62,625 nucleotides of DNA, taken from assembly GCA_022340245.1 (NCBI GenBank), contig JAJDOI010000075.1:1-62625 (forward strand). Direction: 5' to 3'. Made by a program: the position numbers and the translations under genes. Below the pieces are notes generated by a model. The model worked only from the letters and a program-made list of their open reading frames with translations, did no database searches and was not told the DNA's origin. Below, in pieces: positions 8,372 to 17,265 of this stretch (position 1 is the first letter of the stretch; every line of letters begins with the position of its first letter). This DNA comes from Thiogranum sp. (lineage in GTDB: Bacteria; Pseudomonadota; Gammaproteobacteria; DSM-19610).

Positions 8372-9604
8372 CTAGAAGTAGCGCGACAGGCGCAACGTCA
8401 GGTAGCTGTCATCCTTGAAGGCGGTCAGCACGTCGTTAGTACCGCTGCTGAGGAACCAGCGGCTCTCGGCCTCAACGCGCCAGTGATTGTCGAGGCGCCG
8501 CGCCGCTTCCAGCGACAGCTGGGACGAGTGATTGTCACGATCGATAACAAAACCCACCAGCAGCTCCGAACTCTGCACGTCGTTGAGCGCGAGCCTTGCG
8601 CCCAGGAAGAAATCATCGTCGAAGAGCACCGGTGGCTGCTGCGCCGGATCGCTGCTGCGCCCGTCCCAGGAATATTCAAGCAGCAGACCCAGGTCAGCAT
8701 CGGAGGCCATGAGCTGGTAGAGGGTGTACTCGAAACCGCCCACAGCCGCGGCGTAATGCTCACCGTGCTGGGCGCGCCACAGGCCTTCGAATTTCCACAG
8801 CCAGGCCCCGCGTGTCAGTTGCACATCCGTGCCCACCTGGTTGATGAGATCGTATTGGGGCACCAGGCGACTGGCGTTGGCATTCGGCACCAGGCGGGGC
8901 GCGCGTCCCGTGCCCTTGAAGTAATAGACACCGAAGTCCCAGTCGTCCAGGTAATGCGAATAACGCACGGCGGCATCGAGATGATGCTGGCCGGCACTGG
9001 ACTGGTAGTCGGCATTGCCATCGGTGACCAGCGGAAAGCGCAGGCGGCCATGCTTGCCGGGAAAGGTGCGCTTCCGGAACCAGGGCATCAGATACAGGTC
9101 CAGCGTTCCCCAGTCGCGTTGCGAAGACACTTTCAGCATGGGTTGACCGAGCTTGTCTTCACCATCCGGGGCTTCGACCAGATCGGTCTGGTTGATGATA
9201 TCCACCAGGTGACGGGATTCAGTCACGCCCCAGAAAACCCGGTTGAGGCCCGCAAGGACTTCCCAGGGCCCGCTGACATGGCGCCAGTAGGCTTCGCGAA
9301 TGTCCGCGTGGGTGCGTCGGCTGTCCTGACTGTCCACCTGGACGAAGGGTATAAAACTGTACTGGTCGTCACCGCTGTCTGTCAGCCAGGTGAACTCCGG
9401 CTGGACCAGCAGCGATTCCTGAAAGGTATCGAACTGGTGGGCAAACTGGCCATCCTCGGCAAACACGCGCGACTCGGCGCCGACAAAACCGGACAGGCTG
9501 TAGTCGTAGCCATTGGCGGCGAACGGAAAAAGGGCCAGCAGACAGATGCAGGCGCGCAGCGTTGTCACTGCGTTTGCGCCGCGCGCGCGCGCCTCAGTCC
9601 ACAT
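8372..9604 (-). CDS. Outer membrane beta-barrel protein, DUF1302-like appearance
   Basis: About 410 residues. The N-terminus has a signal peptide (TLRACICLLALFPFAANG) and the rest shows alternating polar/aromatic strands ending in a C-terminal Phe (LRLSRYF), typical of Bam-dependent barrels. Segments such as QPEFTWLTDSGDDQYSFIPFVQVD and REAYWRHVSGPWEVLAGLNRVFWG are like those in large uncharacterised barrels (DUF1302-type), but I cannot name a substrate. I chose ATG 9604, which overlaps the upstream transporter's stop and has a GGTGGGG element; GTG 9613 and GTG 9568 are alternatives. The overlap with the MFS gene suggests a shared transcript and perhaps shared substrate traffic. Confidence 0.75.
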   Translation of the reverse strand: MWTEARARGANAVTTLRACICLLALFPFAANGYDYSLSGFVGAESRVFAEDGQFAHQFDTFQESLLVQPEFTWLTDSGDDQYSFIPFVQVDSQDSRRTHADIREAYWRHVSGPWEVLAGLNRVFWGVTESRHLVDIINQTDLVEAPDGEDKLGQPMLKVSSQRDWGTLDLYLMPWFRKRTFPGKHGRLRFPLVTDGNADYQSSAGQHHLDAAVRYSHYLDDWDFGVYYFKGTGRAPRLVPNANASRLVPQYDLINQVGTDVQLTRGAWLWKFEGLWRAQHGEHYAAAVGGFEYTLYQLMASDADLGLLLEYSWDGRSSDPAQQPPVLFDDDFFLGARLALNDVQSSELLVGFVIDRDNHSSQLSLEAARRLDNHWRVEAESRWFLSSGTNDVLTAFKDDSYLTLRLSRYF

Positions 9605-10724
9605 CGCGCACACCCCACCAGGCGATTCCGCCCGCCGCTACGGCAATGACGGCGGCGGCGATATACATCCATTCGGCGCCCACACCCTCCCACAGGTAAC
9701 CGGCGCCGAAGCTGCCCAGCGCACCACCGGCACCGAAACTCAGACTGCTGTAAAGCGCCTGGCCGCGTCCCTGGTGGCGGCCACGGAAGTGCCGGTGTAT
9801 CAAATGAATGGCTACCGCATGGTACAGGCCGAAACTGGCCGCGTGCAGCGTCTGAGCCATGATCATCACCCAGATGTTGTCGACAAACCAGGCTATCAGC
9901 AGCCAGCGCAACGCGGTCAGCGTCGTGGTCACCAGCATCAGCCTGCGCGCGCCGTAGCGCGGCAGCCAGCGGGGCATGCGCAGAAACACGACGATTTCGG
10001 CCACCACCCCGAGCGCCCACAGCTGTCCGATAAGGCTCTCGCTGTAGCCGTTGTCGGACATGTAGATGCTGTAAAAGGTGTAGTAGGGTCCATGGCTGGC
10101 CTGGACGAGAAAACACACCAGCAAGAGCGCGAACACGGCCGGTTTTTTCAGCACCTCGCGCAGCGGGCTGTGGTCCAGTGGCAGGTGAGCGCTGGCCTTT
10201 TCCGGCACCGGCAGGCTCGCCAGCCAGATGGCCGCAAACAGCCCTATGAGCACCAGCGGCAGGCGGCCGGTACCCGCACGCTCGAACAGCGCACCGAGCG
10301 ACGCGACGGCGATGATGAAACCGATAGATCCCCACAGACGGATACTGCTGTAGCGATGCGTGTCGCGCCCCAGATGATTGAGCGTGGTAGCCTCGAACTG
10401 CGGCAGTGCCGCATTCCAGAAGAAGCTGAACAGCGACATCACCAGCGCCATCCACCAGTAGCCATGGGCGAAAAACACACCCGCGAATGCCAGCGTGGCC
10501 AGCAGACAGGCGATGCGCACGATCTTGATACGTCGCCCCGTGTGATCGGCGATCCAGCCCCAGATGTTCGGCGCAACAATCTTGGTGGCCATGATAATGG
10601 CGACCAGCTCGCCGATCTCGACCACGCTGAATTGCAGCGATTTCAGGTACAGGCCCCAGTAGGGGATCAATGCACCGAGAGAGGCGAAGTAGAAGAAATA
10701 GAAGCCGGACAGCCGCCAGTACAT
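9594..10724 (-). CDS. MFS transporter, HcaT/PPP-like (MFS_1_like)
   Basis: About 376 residues with 12 predicted membrane segments. The N-terminus YWRLSGFYFFYFASLGALIPYWGLYL and the central RLWGSIGFIIAV segment resemble the HcaT/3-phenylpropionate permease group (MFS_1_like), whose annotated substrates are mostly untested. The start is ATG 10724; a TTG four codons upstream is less likely. The loop between TM2 and TM3 carries a W-G-x-x-A-D-x-x-G-R-R motif typical of MFS proteins. It sits between aroC and the outer membrane barrel gene on the same strand and overlaps the latter by 11 bases. Substrate unknown. Confidence 0.85.
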   Translation of the reverse strand: MYWRLSGFYFFYFASLGALIPYWGLYLKSLQFSVVEIGELVAIIMATKIVAPNIWGWIADHTGRRIKIVRIACLLATLAFAGVFFAHGYWWMALVMSLFSFFWNAALPQFEATTLNHLGRDTHRYSSIRLWGSIGFIIAVASLGALFERAGTGRLPLVLIGLFAAIWLASLPVPEKASAHLPLDHSPLREVLKKPAVFALLLVCFLVQASHGPYYTFYSIYMSDNGYSESLIGQLWALGVVAEIVVFLRMPRWLPRYGARRLMLVTTTLTALRWLLIAWFVDNIWVMIMAQTLHAASFGLYHAVAIHLIHRHFRGRHQGRGQALYSSLSFGAGGALGSFGAGYLWEGVGAEWMYIAAAVIAVAAGGIAWWGVRDVD

Positions 10725-10809
10725 GGGTATGCGCAACCGCCCGGCTAGGAGTGTTGCTGCGCCAGTGGACTACACGGCCTGATCAGCGTACGTGCGGCTT
10801 CGCCAGCCA

Positions 10810-11910
10810 TCAGTCGGCACTGGCGGGAATCACCGGTGTCGCCGATACCACATCGGCGTTTTGTGCCCGCTGACGCAGCCAGTGGTCCATCAGCACGATT
10901 GCCAGCATCGCTTCGGCGATCGGCGTCGCCCGAATGCCGACACAAGGGTCGTGACGACCGGTGGTGATCACTTCGACCGGCTGGCCGTCGACATCAACGG
11001 TGCGTCCCGGCAAACGGATGCTGGAGGTCGGCTTGAGCGCCATGCTGACCAGTACATCCTGTCCCGATGAAATACCCCCGAGCACGCCGCCGGCGTGGTT
11101 GCTGAGAAAGCCCGCGGGGGTGATCTCGTCACGGTGCTCGGTGCCCTTCTGACTGACACAGGCGAAACCGGCACCGATTTCCACGCCCTTGACGGCGTTA
11201 ATACTCATCATGGCATGGGCGATATCGGCATCGAGCCGGTCGAAGATCGGCTCGCCCAGTCCGGGGGGCACACCGGTGGCGACAACGTTGACCCGCGCAC
11301 CTACCGAGTTGCCTTCCTTGCGCAAGGCGTCCATGTAGTCTTCCAGCTCCGCGACCCGCTGCGGATCAGGGCAGAAAAAGGCGTTGTTCTCGACGTTCGA
11401 CCAGTCCCTGAGCTCCAGCTCCAGCGGCCCCAACTGCGCCAGGTAACCGCGTATTTCGATACCCAGCCTCTGGCGCAAATATTTCTTGGCGATGGCACCG
11501 GCGGCGACCCGCATGGCGGTTTCGCGCGCCGAGGATCGGCCGCCACCGCGGTAGTCGCGGACACCATATTTCTGCTGGTAGGTGTAGTCGGCGTGCCCCG
11601 GCCGGAAGCGGTCCATAATCCTGGAATAGTCCTTGGAGCGCTGGTCGGTATTGTGAATGATCAGCCCGATGGGTGCGCCGGTCGTCTTGCCCTCGAACAC
11701 CCCGGACAGAATCTGCACCTCGTCGGCTTCGCGTCGCTGGGTGGTGTGACGGGATTTCCCCGGCTTGCGGCGATCGAGATCGTGCTGCAGGTCGGCCTCG
11801 GCGAGCGGCATGCCCGGTGGACAGCCGTCGACAATACAGCCGATGGCCAGGCCGTGGCTTTCCCCGAAGCCGGTGACGGTAAAGAGTTTTCCGAAGGTGC
11901 TTCCTGACAT
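10810..11910 (-). CDS. aroC: Chorismate synthase
   Basis: A 366-residue cytoplasmic enzyme of normal length. It converts 5-enolpyruvylshikimate 3-phosphate to chorismate using reduced FMN, the last step of the shikimate pathway. Signature motifs are clear: GESHG at residues 16-20, RPGHADYTY at about 106-114, [20 protein letters not shown] at about 125-145 and NHAGG near the C-terminal third. The start is the ATG at 11910. Genes for the MFS transporter and barrel protein follow on the same strand after about 85 bases. Confidence 0.97.
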   Translation of the reverse strand: MSGSTFGKLFTVTGFGESHGLAIGCIVDGCPPGMPLAEADLQHDLDRRKPGKSRHTTQRREADEVQILSGVFEGKTTGAPIGLIIHNTDQRSKDYSRIMDRFRPGHADYTYQQKYGVRDYRGGGRSSARETAMRVAAGAIAKKYLRQRLGIEIRGYLAQLGPLELELRDWSNVENNAFFCPDPQRVAELEDYMDALRKEGNSVGARVNVVATGVPPGLGEPIFDRLDADIAHAMMSINAVKGVEIGAGFACVSQKGTEHRDEITPAGFLSNHAGGVLGGISSGQDVLVSMALKPTSSIRLPGRTVDVDGQPVEVITTGRHDPCVGIRATPIAEAMLAIVLMDHWLRQRAQNADVVSATPVIPASAD

Positions 11911-12066
11911 GGAGGGTTATTGTACAGAAGTTTTCCGGTCACGCTATCGACCGACCGGCCGCGCGGAGGGTCCTGCCGTGACCCGGGTTAAAGCCCTGTC
12001 CGCGCGCGCCGCTATCCAGTCTGAGTGTGTTAGCTCAATCCGAAACCAAGCAAAAAGGGGGCAACC

Positions 12067-12255
12067 GTGAGCCACCATGGGCACGCTATAGGCAACTACC
12101 TCGGCAGGCCGATTTTCGAGTCCATCGAACTCCAGGACGAGTCGTACGTGTTTGACCGCATTGCACAGTATGAAGACGACGAGTTTCCGCTTGACCGTCT
12201 GAGCGCCAACGAGGTGCTGGTCCAACCCGGACTGATCTACCGGCAAAAGGGTTGA
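12067..12255 (+). CDS. Small protein of unknown function, 62 residues
   Basis: A short acidic protein (GTG start, MSHHGHAIGNYLGRP onward) preceded by a good AAAGGGGG Shine-Dalgarno six bases before the start. The sequence reads like a real folded protein (GRPIFESIELQDESYVFDRI, then LSANEVLVQPGLIYR) rather than random GC-rich translation, with no low complexity or frame bias problem. It has no signal peptide or Cys. It lies alone on the plus strand between divergent aroC and convergent hemN. I do not recognise the family. Confidence 0.55.
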   Translation: MSHHGHAIGNYLGRPIFESIELQDESYVFDRIAQYEDDEFPLDRLSANEVLVQPGLIYRQKG

Positions 12256-12311
12256 TACCCGGCGCCACGGACGGCAGCCATCTCCTCTTCCCCCGCTCGC
12301 GCCGCTTGCAG

Positions 12312-13694
12312 TCAGATCATTTTCGAGAACTGTTGCTCCGCCTCGCCGCGGTAGTGATCGAAGACCTTGCAGATATTGCGGATCAACAGACGACCACGCG
12401 CTGTCACCGCCAGCTGCTGCGGCCCCAGCTCCACCAGACCGTCAGACTGCATACCCGCCAGCGCCGCCAGCTCCGCTGAAAAATAATCGCCAAAGCGGAT
12501 GCCGTACCGGGATTCCAGGCGCACTGTGTCCAGCCGGTTGTTACAGATCAGCTGCTGGATAACATCGCCGCGCAGGCGGTCGTCGTCGTTGAGCGCAACA
12601 CCCCGGGCAATCGGCAGCCGCGGTACTTCGAGATCCCGGTAATAGTCTTCCAGCGCGGTGTGATTCTGACTGAAGCCACCCGGCATTGAGCTGATGGCAC
12701 TCACGCCCATGCCTACCAGGTCGGCTTCGGCGTGGGTCGAATAGCCCTGGAAATTACGGTGCAGCGAACCATCGCGTTGCGCCAGCGCCAGTTCGTCACC
12801 AGCCAGCGCGAAGTGGTCCATGCCAATGTACTGGTATCCCGCGGCCGTAAGCTTGTCGATGGTCAGTGACAGAATCTCCAGCTTCGCGGCCGCGCTCGGC
12901 AGGTCCTCGGCCCGGATACGCCGTTGCGGTTTGAAGCGTTCCGGCAGGTGAGCATAGTTGAACACCGACAGCCGGTCGGGTCGTACTTCGATGACCGCCT
13001 CCAGCGTGTCCGAGAAACTCGCGACCGTTTGCAGCGGCAAACCGTACATCAGATCGATATTGGTGGAACGGAAACCCAGCTCGCGCGCCTGGCGCAGTGC
13101 GCCCAGCGTCTGTTCGTGGCTCTGTATTCGGTGCACGGCCTGCTGGACCTCGGGATTGAAATCCTGCACACCGAGACTGACGCGGTTGAAACCGATCTCT
13201 CTCAACACCACCAGCGTATCGGCGCGCAGCTCGCGTGGATCGATCTCGATGGAATACTCGCCGCTGTCGTCTTCCAGCAGGTAAAAGTTCTCGCCCAGGA
13301 CCCGCATCAGATCGCAGATCTGCTTGTCACTGAGAAAGGTCGGCGTACCGCCACCCCAGTGCAACTGCTCGACCCGGCGGTCCGGATCAACCAGTGACGC
13401 CTGCAGACGGATCTCCCGGTACAGGCTGTCGAGATAAGGCTCGGCCTTTGCGCGGTTGGCGGTGACGACCTTATTGCAGGCGCAGTAGTAGCAGACATGC
13501 GCGCAGAAAGGGATATGGACATACAAGGACAGCGGGCGGCCGATGGCGCTGCTGGCGCGCACCCAGTCGATATAGGTGCGCTCATCAACGGCCGCGGAAA
13601 ACTCCATGGCTGTCGGGTACGAGGTATACCGCGGCCCGCTACCGGCGTAGCGCTGAATCAGGTCGGCGTCGAATTCGACGCGGTTGTCGTACAT
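12312..13694 (-). CDS. hemN: Oxygen-independent coproporphyrinogen III oxidase
   Basis: A 460-residue radical SAM enzyme that turns coproporphyrinogen III into protoporphyrinogen IX in heme synthesis without oxygen. The iron-sulfur site is CAHVCYYC (Cys64, 68, 71) followed by CNK, and GGGTP and the LGVQDFN and DLMYGLP segments of true HemN are present, distinguishing it from HemW. I chose ATG 13694 because GGAG lies at ideal distance; an ATG seven codons upstream lacks a ribosome binding site. A TTGAC-N4-ATCAA box lies about 60 bases upstream, so Anr/Fnr activation under low oxygen is likely. Confidence 0.96.
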   Translation of the reverse strand: MYDNRVEFDADLIQRYAGSGPRYTSYPTAMEFSAAVDERTYIDWVRASSAIGRPLSLYVHIPFCAHVCYYCACNKVVTANRAKAEPYLDSLYREIRLQASLVDPDRRVEQLHWGGGTPTFLSDKQICDLMRVLGENFYLLEDDSGEYSIEIDPRELRADTLVVLREIGFNRVSLGVQDFNPEVQQAVHRIQSHEQTLGALRQARELGFRSTNIDLMYGLPLQTVASFSDTLEAVIEVRPDRLSVFNYAHLPERFKPQRRIRAEDLPSAAAKLEILSLTIDKLTAAGYQYIGMDHFALAGDELALAQRDGSLHRNFQGYSTHAEADLVGMGVSAISSMPGGFSQNHTALEDYYRDLEVPRLPIARGVALNDDDRLRGDVIQQLICNNRLDTVRLESRYGIRFGDYFSAELAALAGMQSDGLVELGPQQLAVTARGRLLIRNICKVFDHYRGEAEQQFSKMI

Positions 13695-13746
13695 AGCGGT
13701 CTCCAGCGGCTTCATAGCAGGCTAATCGGCGGCGCCCGGCGGCGCC

Positions 13747-13760
13747 TTGATCTGCGTCAA
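13747..13760 (-). promoter_or_regulatory. Anr/Fnr-type box upstream of hemN
   Basis: The minus strand reads TTGACGCAGATCAA, which fits the Anr/Fnr pattern TTGAC/T-N4-ATCAA. Its centre is about 60 bases before the hemN ATG. If activation is class II (centre near -41.5), transcription would start near 13712, leaving an 18-base leader. hemN control by Fnr or Anr is well known in gammaproteobacteria. Confidence 0.75.
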
Positions 13761-13770
13761 GACGCGGCCG

Positions 13771-14088
13771 TCAGTCATCCTCGACGTCCAGCCCGTGGAT
13801 ATGCGTTTCATTAATTTTCAGCAGTAACTGTTTGAAAGGCAACACGCGTTCGTCCTGGGGTTCGACCACTTTAACGAACGGCAGATTGTCCTTGCCGAAG
13901 CGGTAGCTGCCGTCGGCCATCGACTCCCGGAGCCTGCGCACGTCCTGTTCCAGTTCGTCCAGGAACTCTGTGGCCGCACCCATGGAATCCATGTCGTACT
14001 CGGCCGCCAGGCGCAAGTCGTCGATCTCGAACAGGGCCTGGTCCACCAGATCCACATATTGTTCAGGGGTTTTCGGTCTTCCCAACAT
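13771..14088 (-). CDS. Conserved small protein of unknown function, 105 residues
   Basis: A soluble acidic protein opening MLGRPKTPEQYVDLVDQALFE. It is mostly helical by appearance, with a middle segment ATEFLDELEQDVRRLRESM that could form a coiled coil, and a C-terminal part PFVKVVEPQDERVLPFKQLLLKINETH. A GAGGAGG ribosome binding site precedes the ATG. It is transcribed toward hemN, but the Anr-type box lies between them, so hemN can be controlled separately. The family looks conserved in gammaproteobacteria, but I cannot assign a function. Confidence 0.7.
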   Translation of the reverse strand: MLGRPKTPEQYVDLVDQALFEIDDLRLAAEYDMDSMGAATEFLDELEQDVRRLRESMADGSYRFGKDNLPFVKVVEPQDERVLPFKQLLLKINETHIHGLDVEDD

Positions 14089-14235
14089 ATGCCCTCCTCA
14101 TACAATCAGGTCATCGAACCCTGCGAAAAACCTCGCCGCGGAGGGGCTCGCAACGGGTCGGCGGCGCTGGCGAAGCCATGACAGCGATCGCGCCCGTCGG
14201 CACCCGCCCTGTTCGACAGGACAGCCACTACGGCG

Positions 14236-15159
14236 TTACCGTCCCAGCGCCGCGGCAAACACCGACTGACACTCCCGCACCTGTGCCGCTTCCAGCAGGA
14301 ACACACCCTGGCCGCCGCGTTCGAACTCCAGCCAGGTAAACGGCACCTCCGGAAAACACTCGACCAGCATTTCTTCGCTGTTGCCGACCTCCATGACCAG
14401 TATGCCGTCCTCGGTGAGGTAGTCACCTGCCTGGGCGAGTATACGCACCACCACCTCCAGGCCCTGTTTGTCGGCGAGCAGGCCGATCTCGGGTTCGTGG
14501 CGATACTCGTCCGGCAGGCCCTGCATTTCATCGGCGGAGACATACGGCGGATTGCTGACAATCAGCTGGTACTGCTCGACGGGCAGGTCATCGAACAGGT
14601 CCGATTTGAACAGGTGTACCCAGTCCTGCAGATCGTGGCGTACGACATTCTGCCGCGCGACCTCCAGCGCGTCGGCGGAGATATCCGTGGCATCGACTTC
14701 CGCGTTATCGAAATGCGCCGCGCAGGCAATGGCGATACAACCGCTGCCGGTACACAGATCCAGCACCCGGTCCACCTCCTCGGCTTCCAGCCAGGGCGCA
14801 AAACCCCGCTCGATCCACTCGGCCATGGGTGAACGCGGCACCAGCACACGTTCGTCGACATAAAACGGCAGTCCCGCAAACCAGGCCTCGTGGGTCAGGT
14901 AGGCCGCCGGCTTGCGACTGGCGATACGTTCCTCGAACAAGGCGCAAACGGCCGCCCGTTCGTCGCCGGTCAGACGCGCCGCGAGATAGTCGTCGGCAAA
15001 CCGGAAGCGCAGGCTCAAGGCGTGACACAGCAGCACGCGCGCCTCGTCAAAAGCGTTTTCGGTACCGTGGCCGAAACTCAGGCCGGCGGCGTTGAAACGG
15101 CTTGCACCCCAGCGGATCAAGTCGCCGAGGGTCCTCAATTCTTCCGGTATCGCTGTCAA
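14236..15159 (-). CDS. prmB: Ribosomal protein L3 N5-glutamine methyltransferase
   Basis: A class I SAM methyltransferase of the HemK/PrmB family, which methylates a glutamine of ribosomal protein L3. Features: an N-terminal helical domain (LGDLIRWGASRFNAAG), LVPRSP, the SAM-binding DLCTGSGCIAIA motif and the catalytic NPPYV. The FYVDERVLVPRSPMAEWIE and FTWLEFERGGQGVFLL segments are typical of PrmB rather than PrmC. The start is uncertain. The frame is open to an ATG at 15261, which would overlap the divergent SCO gene. TTG 15159 has AGAGG at good spacing and gives the expected N-terminal length; GTG 15192 is also possible. Confidence 0.92.
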   Translation of the reverse strand: MTAIPEELRTLGDLIRWGASRFNAAGLSFGHGTENAFDEARVLLCHALSLRFRFADDYLAARLTGDERAAVCALFEERIASRKPAAYLTHEAWFAGLPFYVDERVLVPRSPMAEWIERGFAPWLEAEEVDRVLDLCTGSGCIAIACAAHFDNAEVDATDISADALEVARQNVVRHDLQDWVHLFKSDLFDDLPVEQYQLIVSNPPYVSADEMQGLPDEYRHEPEIGLLADKQGLEVVVRILAQAGDYLTEDGILVMEVGNSEEMLVECFPEVPFTWLEFERGGQGVFLLEAAQVRECQSVFAAALGR

Positions 15160-15259
15160 ACCATCTGCCTCTGTTTTCGCCAATACGTCCACTGCGGACT
15201 GCAACACGCACGGCCGGCGCCCTACCGCCTGTCGGTCATCGGTGAGATAATGCGTCGCC

Positions 15260-15898
15260 ATGACGAATCACCGCACCCGATCATCACCGCTGATGCGGAT
15301 TATACTGCTGTTGCTGGCCACCGCACTGCTGACGGCCTGCAGCCCGCCAAAGCCACCGCAACTCCAGCAGGCAACCCTGTTACCCTCGGCCAAGCCGATT
15401 GCCGACTTCAACCTTATAAACCAGAAGGGTGAAGCGTTTACCCTCGACGATCTCAAGGGGCACTGGACCTTTGCCTTTTTCGGCTACACGCACTGCCCGG
15501 ACGTCTGTCCCACCTCGCTCGGCATGCTGGGCCGGGTGATGCGTCGGCTGAACGAAAACCTGCAGCCCGGTGCCATGCCTCAGGGCCTGTTCGTCAGCGT
15601 CGACCCGCAACGCGACACGCCGGAAATGCTCGCAAAATATGTCGCCTACTTCTATCCGGACTTTATCGCCGCGACCGGCGATCCCGCGGAAATCCACCGC
15701 CTGACGCGCCAGCTCGGCATTCTCTATGTCAAATCGGCGGGCGACAAGGATAATGACTATCTTATCGATCATAGCGCAGCAGTCGTCCTGTTCGACCCGG
15801 ACGGCCGTTTCCATGCACTGTTCAACGTGCCGCACGACGCGGACAAGATCGCCAGCGACTTTCTGCTGATAAAGAACTATTACGAGGCAAGCCAATGA
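15260..15898 (+). CDS. SCO1/SenC family copper/thiol lipoprotein
   Basis: A 212-residue thioredoxin-fold protein of the SCO family, involved in assembly of the Cu(A) site of cytochrome c oxidase or periplasmic thiol-redox copper chemistry. A lipoprotein signal ends at LLTAC (Cys27), so it should be membrane-anchored. The metal site CPDVCP and the downstream His (DHSAAVVLFDPDG) are present. It overlaps the following PCuAC gene by four bases, the usual chaperone pairing. The start at ATG 15260 is chosen; an internal ATG at 15293 would shorten only the n-region. Confidence 0.93.
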   Translation: MTNHRTRSSPLMRIILLLLATALLTACSPPKPPQLQQATLLPSAKPIADFNLINQKGEAFTLDDLKGHWTFAFFGYTHCPDVCPTSLGMLGRVMRRLNENLQPGAMPQGLFVSVDPQRDTPEMLAKYVAYFYPDFIAATGDPAEIHRLTRQLGILYVKSAGDKDNDYLIDHSAAVVLFDPDGRFHALFNVPHDADKIASDFLLIKNYYEASQ

Positions 15899-16320
15899 AG
15901 CGCCGTTTGAGTCTCCTGCTGCTGTCCCTGATAATCTCGCTGGCGGCCGCCGACAGCGGCCTGATGGCAGACGGCGCCTGGGTGCGGGAAGCGCCGCCCG
16001 GTGCGAGCATGATGGCCGCCTATCTGGTGATCACCAATCCCACGGACCGGGACGCCAGGCTGATCGGGGTCGAAAGCCCGGCGTTTGCGCAGGTCATGAT
16101 GCACAAGTCGGTAACGGTCGACGGTATGGCGCGCATGCTTCACCAGGACAGCATTCCGATACCGGCGCATGGCTCTGTCGCGCTGGAACCTGGCGGTTAT
16201 CACCTGATGATGCCGGCGCCCGACACCCGGCTCCGCGCGGGCGACGAAGTGGAATTCATGCTGCACTTCGATGACAACAGCAGTGTCAGCGTCACGGCGG
16301 TGGTCAGAAAAAAGCCTTGA
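15895..16320 (+). CDS. Periplasmic copper chaperone PCu(A)C family
   Basis: A 141-residue secreted protein with a signal peptide ([18 protein letters not shown], residues about 4-22) and the PCuAC domain. The copper-binding Met/His pattern is visible: MMHKS at about residues 65-69, then M.RMLHQ, and HLMM after PGGY. Such proteins deliver Cu(I) to oxidase copper centres together with SCO proteins; the SCO gene overlaps its start. The following psd gene overlaps its stop (TTGA). No lipobox is seen, so it should be soluble in the periplasm. Confidence 0.92.
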   Translation: MKRRLSLLLLSLIISLAAADSGLMADGAWVREAPPGASMMAAYLVITNPTDRDARLIGVESPAFAQVMMHKSVTVDGMARMLHQDSIPIPAHGSVALEPGGYHLMMPAPDTRLRAGDEVEFMLHFDDNSSVSVTAVVRKKP

Positions 16321-17198
16321 ACCGGCCACAGCAACAGGCCGCAGGCTGGCTGGACTACCTGAAATCCTGGGCACTGTACCCGCTGCCCCAACACGCCATC
16401 TCGCGCCTGACCTACAAGCTGACCCGGATTGAAACCCCCTGGTTCAAGAACGCGTTCATTCGCTGGTTCGCCGACACCTACCGGGTCGACTGGAGCGAGG
16501 CGCGTTACCAGCGTCCCGAGGACTATCCGACCTTCAACGCCTTTTTCACCCGCGAGCTGCGCGCCGGGGCACGCCCTCTGGAGGGCGACGAAAGCACTGT
16601 CGTCAGTCCCGCCGACGGCCACATCAGCCAGGTCGGCGGCATAGACAGGGATGCGGTGTTTCAGGCCAAGGGCCACAGTTTCAGCGTGGTTGAGCTGCTG
16701 GGCGGTGACCAGCAGCGCGCAGCACCCTTCCGGGACGGCAGCTTTATCACTGTCTACCTGTCGCCGCGCGACTATCACCGCGTGCACATGCCGCTCGGGG
16801 GCAAACTGCGAGAAACCGTCTATGTGCCTGGCCGGCTGTTCAGCGTCGCCGCCCACACCGTGCGTACGGTGCCGCGCCTGTTTGCCCGCAACGAGCGCCT
16901 CGTCACCCTGTTTGACGGCGACGCTGGTCCGATGGCCGTGGTACTGGTCGGCGCGATCAACGTCGCAGCCATCGAGACCGTCTGGTCAGGCCTGGTAACG
17001 CCGCCGCCGAGGCCCCGCGTGGAGGTGCAGGACATGACGCAGGCCGGCATCGAGCTGGCACGCGGCGAGGAAATGGGCCGATTCAACATGGGCTCGACCG
17101 TGATTGTGCTGTTCGGCAAAGACCGGGGCGAGTGGCTGGACAACCTGGCCACGGAGCAACCGCTGCGCATGGGACAGGCGCTGGGCAGACACAACTGA
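16317..17198 (+). CDS. psd: Phosphatidylserine decarboxylase proenzyme
   Basis: A 293-residue proenzyme that makes phosphatidylethanolamine at the inner membrane. Residues [11 protein letters not shown] and DYHRVHMP and the C-terminal cleavage site are present. The self-cleavage motif is GST in [11 protein letters not shown] near residue 260, where many homologues have LGST; the Ser that becomes the pyruvoyl group is kept. The start is TTG 16317, overlapping the PCuAC stop in TTGA, which suggests coupling. Why it is joined to copper chaperones is unclear. Confidence 0.95.
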   Translation: MNRPQQQAAGWLDYLKSWALYPLPQHAISRLTYKLTRIETPWFKNAFIRWFADTYRVDWSEARYQRPEDYPTFNAFFTRELRAGARPLEGDESTVVSPADGHISQVGGIDRDAVFQAKGHSFSVVELLGGDQQRAAPFRDGSFITVYLSPRDYHRVHMPLGGKLRETVYVPGRLFSVAAHTVRTVPRLFARNERLVTLFDGDAGPMAVVLVGAINVAAIETVWSGLVTPPPRPRVEVQDMTQAGIELARGEEMGRFNMGSTVIVLFGKDRGEWLDNLATEQPLRMGQALGRHN

Positions 17199-17265
17199 GC
17201 GCACGGAAACTGCGCAACCGGAGCACGGTGCTGCACTCCCCGCACTGTGTTAACACCGCCTGGGC

